A stretch of DNA of 7,677 nt from Candidatus Dadabacteria bacterium (lineage in GTDB: Bacteria; Desulfobacterota_D; UBA1144; Nemesobacterales; UBA2774), in the NCBI GenBank assembly GCA_030632765.1, contig DAOVUC010000072.1, positions 1-7,677 on the forward strand, in the 5' to 3' direction. Numbering within the stretch: the stretch's first letter is position 1; each line of letters starts with the position of its first letter. A model generated the notes under the pieces. It saw nothing but the letters and a program-made list of their open reading frames with translations, did no database searches and was not told the origin of the DNA. The position numbers were made by a program, and so were the translations under genes. Positions 1 through 7,113 of the stretch are shown here, one piece after another.

Positions 1-1197
1 CTTTATCCCTCTTTCCTTAGCAATTACAGGTGCGTTTACGTGGCTTACCACAACGTCCATCATCGGCGTGAGAAAACCTTTAAGTGCCGACACAGTAATA
101 GGGGAAGTGTCCAGCTCTGAAACCTCACCATCATACTCAATATGCACTTCCCTTATTCCCCCCTTGCAAATCTGCCCCTGCAAGACGCCAAGCTTCTCAG
201 CTAAATTGAGATAAGGCATCATCACTGATAGAGCTTCTTGGCTTACTGAGGGCATATTAACTGCGTTGTTTACAACTCCGTTGACAAGGAAATCTACTAT
301 TTGCTGAGCAATTGCAAGTCCAACTTTTGTTTGAGCCTCAGCGGTGGAAGCACCCAGATGAGGTGTAATTACTATATTTTCATCAATTGATAATATTGGA
401 TTATCGTCTGCTGGCGGCTCACTTGTATAAACGTCGAATGCGGCCCCTGCTATTTTCCCTGATTTCACAGCTTCTGTTACATCCTGCTCGTTTATTACGC
501 CACCCCTGGCGCAGTTGATTATTATTAGACCGGGTTTGGTATTCTCAAATGAGTTTTTATTAATAAGGTCTTTAGTTTCAGTTGTGAGAGGTGTATGTAT
601 CGTGATTACGTCGGCTCTTTTTAATAATTCATCTAGAGGAACCAGCTCAACCCCTAATCTGTCTGCTGCTTCCTGGGTTAGAAAAGGATCATAGGCTATA
701 ACGCTCATCTTAAGCCCAATGGCCCTTTCTGCAACTAGTTTGCCTATGTTGCCGAGCCCTATACAGCCGAGAGTTTTGCCGTATATCTCGATACCTTTGA
801 ATTTGCTTCTTTCCCACTTTCCGGCTTTAAGAGAGGCGTGTGCTTCAGGTATTCTCCTCGCTAGTGAGAGCATCAGAGTTATCGTGTGCTCAGCAGTTGT
901 AATCGCATTGGCCTCTGGGGTGTTCATTACAACAATACCCTTTTTAGTTGCGGCCTCTACATCTACGTTGTCTACTCCTATTCCTGCTCGTCCGATGGCT
1001 TTAAGATTTGTAGCCGCCTCAATGATTTCTGCTGTAACCGTACTAGCGCTTCTTACTATTACGGCATCGTATTCGCTTACAATTTCTAAAAACTCTTCCT
1101 TGGGTAGGCCTTTTCTTACATCAATTTCTAATTCTGTGGCTGCCTCAAGAATCTCAAGACCGTCCTTAGCCATACCGTCTGTTATTAATACTTTCAA
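1..1197 (-). CDS. serA: D-3-phosphoglycerate dehydrogenase, C-terminus outside window
   Basis: The enzyme oxidises 3-phosphoglycerate to 3-phosphohydroxypyruvate with NAD+, the first committed step of cytosolic serine synthesis. The visible 399 codons run open to the window edge. The start is a TTG at 1197-1195, chosen because GGAGG lies 5 nt upstream and the product then begins MKVLITDGMAKDG as the family does. Visible motifs are GRAGIGVDNVD (about residues 69-79), the Rossmann GLGNIG (147-152) followed by the NAD-selecting Asp170, and the catalytic set Arg231 (CARGG), Glu260 (SEPP) and His280 (PHLGAST). Residues from about 318 continue into the allosteric substrate-binding (ASB) domain, so this is the long SerA form. 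Such proteins are usually about 525-530 aa, so roughly 130 residues, normally including the ACT domain, lie beyond position 1. It is transcribed divergently from tatC. The family call is secure; feedback inhibition by serine cannot be judged without the ACT domain. Confidence 0.97.
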   Translation of the reverse strand, partial: MKVLITDGMAKDGLEILEAATELEIDVRKGLPKEEFLEIVSEYDAVIVRSASTVTAEIIEAATNLKAIGRAGIGVDNVDVEAATKKGIVVMNTPEANAITTAEHTITLMLSLARRIPEAHASLKAGKWERSKFKGIEIYGKTLGCIGLGNIGKLVAERAIGLKMSVIAYDPFLTQEAADRLGVELVPLDELLKRADVITIHTPLTTETKDLINKNSFENTKPGLIIINCARGGVINEQDVTEAVKSGKIAGAAFDVYTSEPPADDNPILSIDENIVITPHLGASTAEAQTKVGLAIAQQIVDFLVNGVVNNAVNMPSVSQEALSVMMPYLNLAEKLGVLQGQICKGGIREVHIEYDGEVSELDTSPITVSALKGFLTPMMDVVVSHVNAPVIAKERGIK

Positions 1198-1202
1198 TTT
1201 TT

Positions 1203-1207
1203 CCTCC
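1203..1207 (-). promoter_or_regulatory. serA ribosome binding site fixing a TTG start
   Basis: On the minus strand GGAGG is followed by five A residues and then TTG at 1197. This strong Shine-Dalgarno at 5-nt spacing decides the non-ATG start. The next in-frame ATG, eight codons further in, would cut into the first beta-strand of the fold. Confidence 0.85.
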
Positions 1208-1241
1208 AAGAAATATTCAGGCGTGATATCAACGGCATAAC

Positions 1242-1270
1242 AATATATGCTAGCTATGAATTGTTGTCAA
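1242..1270 (-). promoter_or_regulatory. sigma70-type promoter of serA
   Basis: Reading the minus strand, a perfect -35 TTGACA (1270-1265) is followed after exactly 17 nt by TATATT (1247-1242), five of six matches to the -10 consensus. Transcription would start near 1235 and give a leader of about 38 nt containing the GGAGG. No operator is obvious. This is the best promoter in the window. Confidence 0.75.
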
Positions 1271-1305
1271 TTTGAAGTAAGCCAATGCGTACTACAAACT
1301 TGTCA

Positions 1306-1311
1306 TATAAT
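1306..1311 (+). promoter_or_regulatory. possible -10 box for tatC
   Basis: A perfect TATAAT lies in the serA-tatC divergent region, oriented toward tatC. No good -35 hexamer sits 16-18 nt upstream, and there is no extended -10 TG, so activation or chance are both possible. The box is flanked by two direct copies of TTGTCAT (1300-1306 and 1313-1319). The leader before tatC would be roughly 87 nt. Confidence 0.35.
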
Positions 1312-1404
1312 ATTGTCATCTGTATGTCAGGACTTCATATATCCCACTTTCTTAGCCCAATGATTGAGAACCACTTGCGATTAAGTTAACCTTTTGCCCA
1401 ATCT

Positions 1405-2163
1405 ATGAACGAACATAAAATGTCATTTCTTGATCACCTTGGAGAATTGAGGCAACGGCTCTTATGGTCACTCCTTGCAGTGCTTGTCTTTTTTATCCCG
1501 GCTTATGCGTTCTCAAATGAGATCTTCGAATTTCTAATGAAGCCGCTCATCGAAAATCTTCCTGAGGGCAGCTCGTTAATATTTACAAGACCGGCAGAAG
1601 GGTTCACGACTTACTTGAAAGTCTCATTTTTTGCCGCACTCATATTGGCGATACCGTTTATACTTTATCAAGCCTGGAAATTCGTTGCCCCCGCACTTTA
1701 CAAAGAGGAAAAACGAATAATTATTCCGTTTATTTTATTCGGATCACTTTTCTTTGCGTTAGGAGCTGCTTTTTGTTATTACGTGGCTTCACCTCCGGCG
1801 TTTAAATTTCTCTTAAATGAGTATTCATCTGATTACGTAAAAGCTTTTCCGACAATTAGAGAGGCGCTGTCTTTTTTCATGGCGTTAATTTTCGGTTTCG
1901 GTCTTGTATTTGAATTCCCCCTTATAATTTTTATTTTGGCTAGAATAGGGCTTGTCACAAGTAAGTGGTTAAGGGAAAAACGGAAGTATGCGATTGTACT
2001 AAGTGCTTTTATCGCGGCAATGCTTACTCCAACTACGGATGCTGTATCGATGATGTTAATGTTTGTTCCCATTGTTATTTTCTACGAATTGGGAATTCTG
2101 GTCGCATGGCTTTTCGGCAAGAAAAAGAAAAAAGATGATTCAGAGGAAGAAACATTTAACTGA
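1405..2163 (+). CDS. tatC: Sec-independent (twin-arginine) translocase subunit TatC
   Basis: TatC is the inner-membrane receptor that binds twin-arginine signal peptides and helps carry folded proteins across the membrane with TatA/B. The 252-aa product has the family length and six predicted membrane segments, near residues 19-36, 73-91, 105-128, 155-178, 195-208 and 213-237. The N-terminal cytoplasmic signature FLDHLGELRQR contains Glu14 and Arg16, matching the signal-peptide site Glu15/Arg17 of E. coli TatC. IPFILYQAWKFVAPALY (84-100) and FEFP with membrane-buried Glu170 are also conserved. The tail is charged (KKKKKDDSEEE). No Shine-Dalgarno precedes the ATG at 1405 or the alternative ATG at 1420 (MSFLDH), so the start is less certain than the identity. 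An in-frame TAA at 1387 limits upstream extension. No tatA or tatB is visible nearby, so those partners must be encoded elsewhere. Confidence 0.96.
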   Translation: MNEHKMSFLDHLGELRQRLLWSLLAVLVFFIPAYAFSNEIFEFLMKPLIENLPEGSSLIFTRPAEGFTTYLKVSFFAALILAIPFILYQAWKFVAPALYKEEKRIIIPFILFGSLFFALGAAFCYYVASPPAFKFLLNEYSSDYVKAFPTIREALSFFMALIFGFGLVFEFPLIIFILARIGLVTSKWLREKRKYAIVLSAFIAAMLTPTTDAVSMMLMFVPIVIFYELGILVAWLFGKKKKKDDSEEETFN

Positions 2164-2172
2164 TTCTCTAGA

Positions 2173-2201
2173 TTGACTTTGTTCTCATTAGAAAATAAAT
2201 T
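2173..2201 (+). promoter_or_regulatory. candidate promoter for the acyl-CoA ligase gene
   Basis: TTGACT (2173-2178, five of six consensus matches) is followed after 17 nt by TAAATT (2196-2201, four of six). It lies between the tatC stop and the ligase start and gives a leader of about 60 nt. No clear terminator hairpin follows tatC, so read-through from tatC is also possible. Confidence 0.4.
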
Positions 2202-2255
2202 TTGTCATAGGCCTAATTCTTAATAATTACCATAGCTCAAACAATTTTATTTAAC

Positions 2256-2261
2256 GAGGTG
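2256..2261 (+). promoter_or_regulatory. ribosome binding site deciding the ligase start
   Basis: GAGGTG is placed 6 nt before ATG 2268. The frame also has a GTG at 2259, but that codon is part of this Shine-Dalgarno, so ATG 2268 is preferred. Confidence 0.7.
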
Positions 2262-2267
2262 ATATGG

Positions 2268-3986
2268 ATGGCTACCAAAGGTAGTAAGAATAAAACCAGG
2301 GATCTTAGACACCCGATAACTTACAAAAGAGAAAACGGCAAATTTGATGTTCAGTGGTATCTCAATCATGACAAAAGAGAATGGGTATTGCCGAAAGTTC
2401 TGAAAAATCAGGCCAAGAAGTTAGGGAAGAAGCCTTTCTTGCAGTTTGGATACAACAAACCGATTAGCTTTTATCAAACGAATCAGCTCGCAAATAAAGT
2501 AGCAAACGGCCTTTTAGAAATGGGTATAAAAAAAGGTGATAAGGTAGCTGTGTATATGCCTAATTCCGATGACTATGTAATTACGTGGTTCGGAATTTTG
2601 AAAATGGGCGCTGTTATGGTTCCTGTCAATACCGGTTATAAGATGGATTTTCTCCAGTACATCATAGACAGCTCTGACTCAATCGTTCTCTTTATTGCAG
2701 AAGAGTATCTGGAGCGTATGCCTCCGATAGCAAAAAAAATCCCTCAACTAAAAAATGTAATAGTATGGACTAGAGACGGTTCTCAAAAATACAATAAGCA
2801 CGGATACAACTTTAAGAAGATGACTTCTTACTCACAATTTATTGCTCCCCAAAAAACAGCTGAGCCTAAAGTGGATATTACCTTTGTAGATCATGCCCGT
2901 CTTATGTATACGTCGGGAACCACCGGAAGATCAAAAGGAGTTGTGAGACCCTGTGCCGCGGATTACTCAAGCGCTAGGAACTATGCGGAGATAATGGATG
3001 TTGGCCCTGATGATGTTTGTTTCACATGTCTTCCGCTCTTTCATTCAAACGCGATGGTTATGACTGTGTATCCAGCACTAATTATGGGTGCTAAAGCTGT
3101 TGTTGAGGAAAAATACAGCGCAAGCAAATTTTGGAAATGGATGGTGGATCACGGCGTGACGAAGTTTAATCTTGTAGGGACTATTTCCTATTTTATGTGG
3201 AATACTCCAGCGGTGCCTGAAGAAAAACAGCATAAGGTAAAGCTCGTATTAGGCTCCCCGGCTCCGCATGACATAATCAGGGAATTTATGAAAAGGTTCA
3301 ATTTCAAGTTCATGGAGGGCTATGGGCTAACAGAGATTGGACAATGCACTTGGATGCGCCCGGGTGAAGTTTTCAGAGTCGGTTCATGTGGAAAGGAAGC
3401 CCCGGGGTATGAAATAAAAATAGGAGATCCTGAGACCGATGAGGAAGTAGCAAGAGGTGAGATAGGGGAGATTATTGTTCGCCCTAGAACACCCAATGTG
3501 ATGCTTCATTACTACAATAAAATGCCAGAGAAAACAGTAGAGGATTTCCGCAACTTCTGGTTCCACACCGGTGACGCCGGGAGGATGGACAAGGACGGCT
3601 ATATCTATTTTGTAGATAGGGTTAAGGACTATTTAAGGTGTAAAGGGGAGAATATAAGCTCTTTTGAAGTCGAGAAAGTAGTAGGGTCTCATCCTGATGT
3701 TGAAGAGTCGGGCGCAATAGGAGTAAAAGCTGAGAGCGGCCGTTACGCGGAAGACGAACTTATGATTGTTGTTGTTCCTAAAAAGGGGAAAACAATTGAT
3801 CCTGTAAAGCTTATAAAGTTTCTAGAGCCGAAAATGCCCTACTTTATGATCCCTCGGTTTATCAGGTTTGAGAAATCACTTCCCAAGACAGGCACGCTTC
3901 GTGTTCAGAAGAACAAACTTCGTGATAAGGGTATTACTAAAGATACATGGGATATGAAAAAAGCAGGTTATAAAATTAAGAGGTAA
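2268..3986 (+). CDS. ATP-dependent acyl-CoA ligase, CaiC-like (ANL/AMP-binding superfamily)
   Basis: The 572-aa cytosolic enzyme should activate a carboxylic acid as acyl-AMP and transfer it to coenzyme A. Motifs in order are VPVNTGYK in the N-domain, the phosphate-binding loop MYTSGTTGRSKG (213-224), EGYGLTE (350-356), HTGD (433-436) and DRVKD (450-454) starting the mobile C-domain. LRCKGENISSFEVE follows; the GENIS wording and the C-terminal TWDMKKAGYK are typical of the crotonobetaine/carnitine-CoA ligase-like branch. The substrate cannot be read from sequence, and no carnitine genes (caiA, caiB, caiT) are nearby, so caiC is not assigned. One oddity: where most ANL enzymes have PxTxxGK with the adenylation Lys, this protein has PKTGTLR, placing Arg545 there. 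The start at ATG 2268 rests on the GAGGTG 6 nt upstream. A secreted-protein gene begins 65 bp downstream. Confidence 0.9.
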   Translation: MATKGSKNKTRDLRHPITYKRENGKFDVQWYLNHDKREWVLPKVLKNQAKKLGKKPFLQFGYNKPISFYQTNQLANKVANGLLEMGIKKGDKVAVYMPNSDDYVITWFGILKMGAVMVPVNTGYKMDFLQYIIDSSDSIVLFIAEEYLERMPPIAKKIPQLKNVIVWTRDGSQKYNKHGYNFKKMTSYSQFIAPQKTAEPKVDITFVDHARLMYTSGTTGRSKGVVRPCAADYSSARNYAEIMDVGPDDVCFTCLPLFHSNAMVMTVYPALIMGAKAVVEEKYSASKFWKWMVDHGVTKFNLVGTISYFMWNTPAVPEEKQHKVKLVLGSPAPHDIIREFMKRFNFKFMEGYGLTEIGQCTWMRPGEVFRVGSCGKEAPGYEIKIGDPETDEEVARGEIGEIIVRPRTPNVMLHYYNKMPEKTVEDFRNFWFHTGDAGRMDKDGYIYFVDRVKDYLRCKGENISSFEVEKVVGSHPDVEESGAIGVKAESGRYAEDELMIVVVPKKGKTIDPVKLIKFLEPKMPYFMIPRFIRFEKSLPKTGTLRVQKNKLRDKGITKDTWDMKKAGYKIKR

Positions 3987-4038
3987 ATATAATTCGATCT
4001 AAACTTAGGTTAAGATATTATAAGAACATCTCAATAAA

Positions 4039-4043
4039 GGAGG
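4039..4043 (+). promoter_or_regulatory. ribosome binding site fixing a TTG start
   Basis: AAAGGAGG ends 8 nt before TTG 4052. It supports the non-ATG start, and that start gives a complete signal peptide. Confidence 0.75.
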
Positions 4044-4051
4044 AACATATT

Positions 4052-4720
4052 TTGAAAATAATTACCGTTTTAACACTGGCAATCTTTATTGGTGTTTTTT
4101 CATCTTTTAGTTCTTTTGCGGAAGGTTCTCTTGGGGTTTCTGAGTTCCGAAAGCTCTACGACAGTCTTATGTCTGGGAAAACTCTAGTGAATGAATCACA
4201 GCAAGATGGAACTGTAGTAAAAAAAGAAAAAATTTACGGAAAAGCTATAGACACCGGAGACGGGGATTTCGATATACCTGTCTCCCAGGTAATTACATAT
4301 ACCAAAGACGGCAAAATAGAAATGAAAGTCAAAGTTGATATTATAGACAGGGTTCACGATCTTGGAGGACGTACGATAATACAAGAAGAAATTTTTGGTA
4401 TTAGCGTGCTCGAGGCAGGGGATGAAGTACCTGAAGATGCAAACGGGATTGAGTTTGGTGGAATTTACCGTGTCGGTAAAAATGCTCAGGGCGGGTTCGA
4501 TGTGCACAATTTCTCGTTAACACCATCGCTTCTGATAGAAGGTGAGAATCTATCCCTTACAGGATCAATGATTACTTATTCTTGCTCCGCTCAAGACGCT
4601 AAAACTGTTTGTAACTACACAGTGCGTGACTTTGAGCTTGGAGATTACGAGCCTTATAAGGGATATAAGCTCGGGAAACCAATTGGCGGAGACTTTACTG
4701 AGACTTTTGTAAGTAAGTAA
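4052..4720 (+). CDS. secreted/periplasmic protein of unknown function
   Basis: I do not recognise this 222-aa protein. It begins with a TTG behind a strong GGAGG. Its N-terminus is a classic Sec signal peptide: Lys2, a hydrophobic stretch to about residue 19, then SFA with probable cleavage between Ala23 and Glu24. There is no lipobox Cys. The mature part is hydrophilic, looks rich in beta-strand, and has no further membrane segment. It has just two cysteines, Cys178 and Cys187 (CSAQDAKTVC), which could form a periplasmic disulfide. Short charged Gly/Asp turns such as DTGDGDFD (67-74) are seen but no calcium-binding consensus is clear. It lies 65 bp after the acyl-CoA ligase and 38 bp before the glycine-zipper gene, also an exported product, so the two may share a transcript and a cell-envelope role. 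The coding call is firm; the function is open. Confidence 0.85.
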   Translation: MKIITVLTLAIFIGVFSSFSSFAEGSLGVSEFRKLYDSLMSGKTLVNESQQDGTVVKKEKIYGKAIDTGDGDFDIPVSQVITYTKDGKIEMKVKVDIIDRVHDLGGRTIIQEEIFGISVLEAGDEVPEDANGIEFGGIYRVGKNAQGGFDVHNFSLTPSLLIEGENLSLTGSMITYSCSAQDAKTVCNYTVRDFELGDYEPYKGYKLGKPIGGDFTETFVSK

Positions 4721-4746
4721 TTTTCAGTTTTCAAAAAAAATATTTT

Positions 4747-4751
4747 GGAGG
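4747..4751 (+). promoter_or_regulatory. ribosome binding site of the glycine-zipper gene
   Basis: GGAGG sits 7 nt before ATG 4759, an ideal spacing, and confirms this start. Confidence 0.7.
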
Positions 4752-4758
4752 CGTAATA

Positions 4759-5136
4759 ATGAAAAAAACAATTTATCTATTTGTACTATTGATAATTTCT
4801 TCCTCATACGTATTTGCGGATCCTGTAGTGGACCCGGCAAGCATTAAGAATCAGGACAAATACTATAGAGACAACGCAGAGTGTAAAGCGCTTGCCAAGG
4901 AGAATAAGGGCGGCGTGGGTAGCGTTGCTAAAGACACCGCTATAGGGGCGGGAGTTGGAGCGGGTACAGGAGCATTGCTTGGTGCGATCGGCGGTAATGT
5001 CGGCAAGGGTTTGGGTATTGGAGCTGTAGTCGGTGGAGTAGCAGGCGGGGGAATGAGTGTCTATAAAAACCAGAAGTCTTATGATCAAATCTACAAGAAC
5101 TGTATGAGGGGCAGAGGCTATAGAGTTTTGAATTGA
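4759..5136 (+). CDS. small exported glycine-zipper protein
   Basis: This 125-aa protein has a Sec signal peptide (MKKTIYLFVLLI, probable cleavage after VFA at residue 20) and no lipobox. Residues about 60-99 are a dense glycine zipper of two short hydrophobic segments with repeated GxxxG spacing (GAGVGAGTGALLGAIGG, then GKGLGIGAVVGGVAGGG). Families of this type insert in or associate with the outer membrane. Flanking it are Cys42 in a short polar helix (YYRDNAECKALAKE) and Cys115 in the C-terminal motif YKNCMRGRGYRVLN. That CMRGRGY ending is common in glycine-zipper proteins of Proteobacteria, and the two cysteines may pair. The exact function of the family is not established; envelope integrity or stress roles are usually proposed. 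The gene sits 38 bp after another signal-peptide protein with no terminator between, which suggests co-transcription. Confidence 0.88.
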   Translation: MKKTIYLFVLLIISSSYVFADPVVDPASIKNQDKYYRDNAECKALAKENKGGVGSVAKDTAIGAGVGAGTGALLGAIGGNVGKGLGIGAVVGGVAGGGMSVYKNQKSYDQIYKNCMRGRGYRVLN

Positions 5137-5242
5137 TATAGAGGTATAAATAAAAATGAAGAATCTAATCTATATTTTTACATTTAACAATTACCGTAAT
5201 TTCAATAGAAAAGGAGATATTTCCAAATTAGGATTTTCTTAA

Positions 5243-5271
5243 TTGTGTAAAATTTGGGCTGAAATTTATAT
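5243..5271 (+). promoter_or_regulatory. weak candidate promoter for a near-leaderless ZIP transcript
   Basis: TTGTGT (5243-5248) and TTATAT (5266-5271) are 17 nt apart, but each matches only three of six consensus bases. A transcript from here would begin within about 10 nt of ATG 5284, which would fit the absence of a Shine-Dalgarno. This is suggestive only. Confidence 0.2.
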
Positions 5272-5283
5272 CGCCACCTCAAT

Positions 5284-6078
5284 ATGTTGACTACTTATCA
5301 GTGGATTTTCCTCATAACTATTATATTGGTTACCTACGCTGGAGGATATTATCCATTATTTCGGCGGGGAAAAGCGAGACAGGCAGAAGGCTTTCCCTTG
5401 GGGGAAGCTTTTACTGCGGGGGTTTTTCTAGCTTTATCATTGATTTTAATGTATCCCTCCGCATCTAAATTATTAAACAAATCTTTTCCTGATTTTGATT
5501 ATCCTATAGTTTCTGTTTTAGTATTGTGTGTTTTTCTTGTTTTGCTCGGTTTGGAACACATTATTAAAAATATTGAACGGAAAAGTGCCAACACTAATAA
5601 TCAGTTATCAGATCCTACCATTCCGATTATCATGACGGTGATGATCGCTATCCCCTCTTTTTTTCTAGGTACGGCCCTTGGCATAAGCGACATATCTACG
5701 GCGGTTTTTATATGGATTGCAATAATGGTCCATAAATCATCTGCAGCATTTGCTCTAGCTCTGAAGATGGTTCGGAGCACCTTGACTAGGAATCAAACAT
5801 TTATAGTTTTTAGCTTATTTGCATTGTCAACTCCAATTGGAATTTTTTTTGGAGAAGATATACACGATTATTTACCTTCTGAAACTTTAGTACTTGTAAA
5901 GGGATTTATCTTAGCTTTAGCCTCTGGAACGTTCTTATATATGGCTACACTTCATGACCTTGAACATGCACCTTTAATTAAGAGCTGTGTTACTAAGAAG
6001 GGATTTATTATTATGCTTTGCGGATTTATAATTACTTTGTTAGCGCGTTTCTTAATTGGAGAAGCACATCATATGTAA
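5284..6078 (+). CDS. ZIP-family metal transporter-like membrane protein with altered metal site
   Basis: The 264-aa protein has about eight membrane segments (near residues 5-24, 40-56, 75-94, 112-133, 138-160, 173-190, 203-223 and 240-258), the ZIP (ZRT/IRT-like) topology. ZIP proteins normally import Zn2+, Fe2+ or other divalent ions. Similarity is clearest in SFFLGTALG (segment 4), IAIMVHKSSAAFALALK (segment 5) and LASGTFLYMATLHDLEH (segment 7). In canonical ZIPs segment 4 reads H(S/N)xxEG; here it is P124-S-F-F-L128-G, so both the His and Glu ligands are replaced. In segment 5 His150 is kept, but the usual Glu is Ala154, as in some ZIP1-3-like proteins. The loop between segments 3 and 4 has no His-rich stretch. 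Transport is therefore uncertain. No Shine-Dalgarno precedes ATG 5284, and an in-frame TGA at 5260 rules out a much longer start. TTG 5287 is the only close alternative. It converges with the barrel gene. Confidence 0.85.
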   Translation: MLTTYQWIFLITIILVTYAGGYYPLFRRGKARQAEGFPLGEAFTAGVFLALSLILMYPSASKLLNKSFPDFDYPIVSVLVLCVFLVLLGLEHIIKNIERKSANTNNQLSDPTIPIIMTVMIAIPSFFLGTALGISDISTAVFIWIAIMVHKSSAAFALALKMVRSTLTRNQTFIVFSLFALSTPIGIFFGEDIHDYLPSETLVLVKGFILALASGTFLYMATLHDLEHAPLIKSCVTKKGFIIMLCGFIITLLARFLIGEAHHM

Positions 6079-6202
6079 ACATGATTTTACTGAGGATTGT
6101 ACTACTAAAGAATTGAATTTATGCTCGTTCTATGATCAAAACGATTAAATTAAGAATGTTATTAGGGTTATGACTAGAATAGAGGATACTTTGATTAATG
6201 GA

Positions 6203-7087
6203 TCAATTGAAATCGTATCTTGCTCTGAACAAATAAGAGCTCGAACTTTCTTCGCGTTCAGTTAGGGGAAATTTCACTCCTGCACCAAGACCTATTGCAT
6301 TGAGCACGCTTTTATCAGAAAAAGGAATTATCCAAATGCCAAAACCTAGTTCTAAGATCGTACCCTCTTCTTCTCTATCCAAGGCATCAACGATTGAAGT
6401 CCCCAAAAGCTCGATTACAGGGGTTAGCCTGCCATCAAGGTATTGCTGAGTTAATGCCAGGTTCCATATGACATCCTTTTCACGAGTCCTGCTGATCCCA
6501 AGCATATCCGCCATTTGCTTCTGCTCATCAGTAAGCCTCAGCTGCTGGGAATATGCAATTTCCAACTGTAATCCGAAATATGCAATATCCGCAACATTGA
6601 AAAAATAACCCGAGTTCAATGAAAATCCCCATTCGCCAGTTCCGCCGATATTCTTGTTCTGGTCACCGGTTGGAAAAAGGAGATTACCAATCAATGAAAT
6701 GAATAATAGGTCATTAAATGACGGACAACAAATTAGAAGCTGAGCTGAAATCCCAAGATCCGAGAGGTTGAAAACTGAGTCCTCGTCGTCAGGATTACGA
6801 TGTTCAAAAGGAATACCTAGTCCTAATTCTAAACGATTTGCAAATATCCAAGAGCCGATTATATCTATCTCTACTGATTTCTCCTTATCCTGATTTTCAA
6901 TTCCAACATCGAACTCTAATGTCTTCTCGAGGAATGCTTCTTCGGTGAAAATGGGTTCCACAGGATCAAATTTACCTAAAGTATCTCCAAAAATCGGTAC
7001 AATGCTAATGGTTAAAAAAATTGTACCAACTAACAATGAATATTTGCAGATCAAAGCGTAGTCATAATTTAAAAGTATATTTTTCAT
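6203..7087 (-). CDS. outer-membrane beta-barrel protein, MetA-pathway/transporter-like
   Basis: The 294-aa protein starts at ATG 7087. A long basic N-region (to Lys15) precedes a hydrophobic stretch (about 16-33, ending IVPIFG), read as a signal peptide cleaved near residue 34. The rest alternates polar and hydrophobic residues in beta-strand fashion (for example RLELGLGIPFEHR, LELGFGIWIIPF, GLGAGVKFPL) and ends in RARYDFN. A near-terminal aromatic like this Phe is typical of barrels assembled by Bam. The segment FPTGDQNKNIGGTGEWGF (138-155) resembles the PTGD...GTG signature of putative outer-membrane proteins grouped as Phenol_MetA_deg. That name reflects a first described neighbour and does not prove phenol metabolism. 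Adjacent Cys120-Cys121 is unusual for a barrel. No strong Shine-Dalgarno is close to the ATG; the nearest purine run, AAAGGGGG, is over 20 nt upstream. The gene stands alone and converges on the ZIP gene. Confidence 0.78.
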   Translation of the reverse strand: MKNILLNYDYALICKYSLLVGTIFLTISIVPIFGDTLGKFDPVEPIFTEEAFLEKTLEFDVGIENQDKEKSVEIDIIGSWIFANRLELGLGIPFEHRNPDDEDSVFNLSDLGISAQLLICCPSFNDLLFISLIGNLLFPTGDQNKNIGGTGEWGFSLNSGYFFNVADIAYFGLQLEIAYSQQLRLTDEQKQMADMLGISRTREKDVIWNLALTQQYLDGRLTPVIELLGTSIVDALDREEEGTILELGFGIWIIPFSDKSVLNAIGLGAGVKFPLTEREESSSSYLFRARYDFN

Positions 7088-7113
7088 AACAAAGATAAAA
7101 AATAAGAAAACCC

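Noticed and set aside
719..1240. Plus-strand open frame of 173 codons and a nested 67-codon frame
   Set aside because: Antisense to serA, whose minus-strand protein shows all family motifs; the plus frames have no ribosome binding site and low-complexity Ser/Ala/Leu composition.
1833..2072. Minus-strand frame inside tatC
   Set aside because: Shadow of a well-conserved tatC; no independent signals.
3384..3566. Minus-strand frame inside the acyl-CoA ligase
   Set aside because: Overlaps conserved ligase coding sequence with no start signal.
4196..4507. Minus-strand frame inside the secreted-protein gene
   Set aside because: The plus frame has a signal peptide and a strong GGAGG; the minus frame has neither.
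4804..5088. Minus-strand frame opposite the glycine-zipper gene
   Set aside because: Antisense to a recognisable glycine-zipper protein; no ribosome binding site.
5156..5242. 28-codon frame (MKNLIYIFTFNNYRNF...) after the glycine-zipper gene
   Set aside because: Only a poor GAGGT 10 nt upstream, AT-driven composition and no recognisable features; not enough to call a gene.
6079..6202. Bidirectional terminator between the convergent ZIP and barrel genes
   Set aside because: Only short imperfect inverted repeats (for example TTGAT/ATCAA at 6191-6206) and no stem followed by a T run on either strand.
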